Source: Clostridia bacterium (GTDB taxonomy: Bacteria > Bacillota > Clostridia > SK-Y3 > JACMMQ01). Taken from it: a stretch of 17,207 nt of DNA. Numbering within the stretch: position 1 is the first letter of the stretch; every line of letters begins with the position of its first letter. The DNA is taken from positions 1 to 17,207 of the forward strand of contig JACMMQ010000262.1 of assembly GCA_014378955.1 (NCBI GenBank), written 5' to 3'. Positions 16,281 through 17,207 of this stretch are shown here, in pieces. Made by a program: the position numbers and the translations under genes. Under the pieces are notes generated by a model that saw only the letters and a list, made by a program, of their open reading frames with translations, was not told the DNA's origin and did not search any database.

Positions 16281-17207
16281 TTGCGTAAAAAAGAGTATCT
16301 ATATTTTTATATCTTTTTATTCTCTGTTTTTGCATTAACGAGTTGCTCAAAAGATTTTGATAAGCTACCTATTATGAATTCTAAGCAATTGGAGCAAACG
16401 GATATTTCTTCCCATATGGAAGCAAGGATTGTAGGAGGAAAAAATTTGGTATATTGCTCTACGTTTCAGTTGTCGTGGAATGAATTGAAGAATAATATTA
16501 TAAAAGAAGATATTAAACTCAATCAAGAAATAGACATTGTTAGCAAATTAAATAAAGGATTATCGACAAAGCTTGACATAGATGATAAGGATTATGTTGC
16601 AATGGTTGGCATGAAGAAAGATAATATTGTGCAGACGATAAATACACAATTAGTGAAAAAATTCAATCCATCTACGCCAAAATTGATAGATGAACTTAGA
16701 AATGATGATGACATATTAGCATACTCATATTTGTATAAAAGTTTAAAATTTGCACATAAATTTGAAATAATAAAAAATGATATTGTATTTAAGGATGGTA
16801 CAAAATCAAAAAATGTTAGTGCATTTGGGCTTGAAGAATATTCCAGTAATAATCATCAAAAGTATCGTGATTTGGTGGATATAATTGATTATAAGAGTGA
16901 TTTGGATTTCATTATAAGACTTCATTCAAATACACAGAGCGATGAAATTATAATTGCGAATATATCCCCACAGGATACCCTGTTGAAAACATTAGAGATG
17001 ATTGATAATAGGGTGAAAAATGGAAAACAACAATCCTTAGCTGAAAGAGACACCTTGCAAATTCCAAAGTTGTCCTTTAATCTTTCTCATTCATTTTCTG
17101 AATTAACAGGAAAATATTTATCAAATAATAATTTTACAAAGTATTATATTAGTGAAGCAAAACAAGATATTACCTTTCAGCTGGACGAAAATGGTGCACA
17201 GTTAGAA
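16281..17207 (+). CDS. Unrecognised lipoprotein, 3' end outside the window
   Basis: An open frame of 309 codons runs to the window edge from TTG 16281, which has AAGGGGGGT at 16265-16273 with 7-base spacing. The N terminus is a lipoprotein signal: basic RKKE, a hydrophobic stretch (about 6-19) and lipobox LTSC with C22 as the predicted lipidated cysteine. It is therefore probably anchored outside the membrane. The mature part is mostly alpha/beta with many Lys, Asp and Asn and no enzyme motif I recognise. Its last visible segment is YISEAKQDITFQLDENGAQLE. Base composition differs from neighbours: 14 G+C of 60 at 16681-16740 against 28 of 60 at 15061-15120. A possible -10 TATAAT lies at 16236-16241, without a good -35. 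It follows a terminator, so it is likely a separate and perhaps acquired gene. Confidence 0.8.
   Translation, partial: MRKKEYLYFYIFLFSVFALTSCSKDFDKLPIMNSKQLEQTDISSHMEARIVGGKNLVYCSTFQLSWNELKNNIIKEDIKLNQEIDIVSKLNKGLSTKLDIDDKDYVAMVGMKKDNIVQTINTQLVKKFNPSTPKLIDELRNDDDILAYSYLYKSLKFAHKFEIIKNDIVFKDGTKSKNVSAFGLEEYSSNNHQKYRDLVDIIDYKSDLDFIIRLHSNTQSDEIIIANISPQDTLLKTLEMIDNRVKNGKQQSLAERDTLQIPKLSFNLSHSFSELTGKYLSNNNFTKYYISEAKQDITFQLDENGAQLE

Noticed and set aside
16281..17207. Serpin-type protease inhibitor, suggested by the TFQLDENGAQLE segment, which loosely recalls a serpin hinge region.
   Set aside because: The N-terminal two-thirds shows none of the usual serpin motifs and the segment match is weak, so I leave the product unrecognised.

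Overview
The window is a low-GC Gram-positive (Bacillota) chromosome segment, most likely from an anaerobic Clostridia-class bacterium. The evidence is the gene order rimP-nusA-ylxR-rplGA-infB-rbfA-nrnA-truB-ribF ... rpsO-pnp-M16 peptidase, the short NusA without C-terminal acidic repeats, NrnA in place of Orn, purine-rich ribosome binding sites and frequent TTG starts. Genus cannot be fixed from the sequence. All genes lie on the + strand.

Layout. 1-251: a composite repeat (element A, copy 1) just ahead of rimP. 252-7033: the translation/transcription-factor superoperon rimP, nusA, ylxR, rplGA, infB, rbfA, nrnA, truB, tightly packed except for a 162-bp gap between nusA and ylxR that holds a second repeat family (element B). 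7034-7297: element A copy 2. 7298-9317: ribF and an overlapping Eis-like acetyltransferase gene. 9318-9591: a possible 40-codon ORF, then a strong sigma-A promoter and a structured rpsO leader. 9592-9884: rpsO and its terminator. 9919-10214: element A copy 3, interrupted by an inverted copy of element B. 10339-12523: pnp and a terminator. 12554-13810: an M16 zinc peptidase. 13833-16233: promoter, serC-serA and terminator (serine biosynthesis). 16281-end: an AT-rich, unrecognised lipoprotein gene that runs off the window.

The genes form the usual housekeeping module. It covers ribosome maturation (RimP, RbfA), transcription elongation/termination (NusA), RNase P/RNA-binding accessory proteins (YlxR, YlxQ), initiation (IF2), RNA turnover (NrnA, PNPase), tRNA modification (TruB), flavin cofactor synthesis (RibF) and ribosomal protein S15.

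The unexpected content is intergenic. Element A is a chain of up to eight short inverted repeats found three times in the same orientation at gene junctions. Its arms differ between copies in ways that keep pairing. Element B is a three-hairpin unit of about 83 bp found twice, once nested inside element A. Its copies differ only at unpaired positions. I do not recognise either family. These repeats, and the lipoprotein gene, are the parts most worth follow-up.
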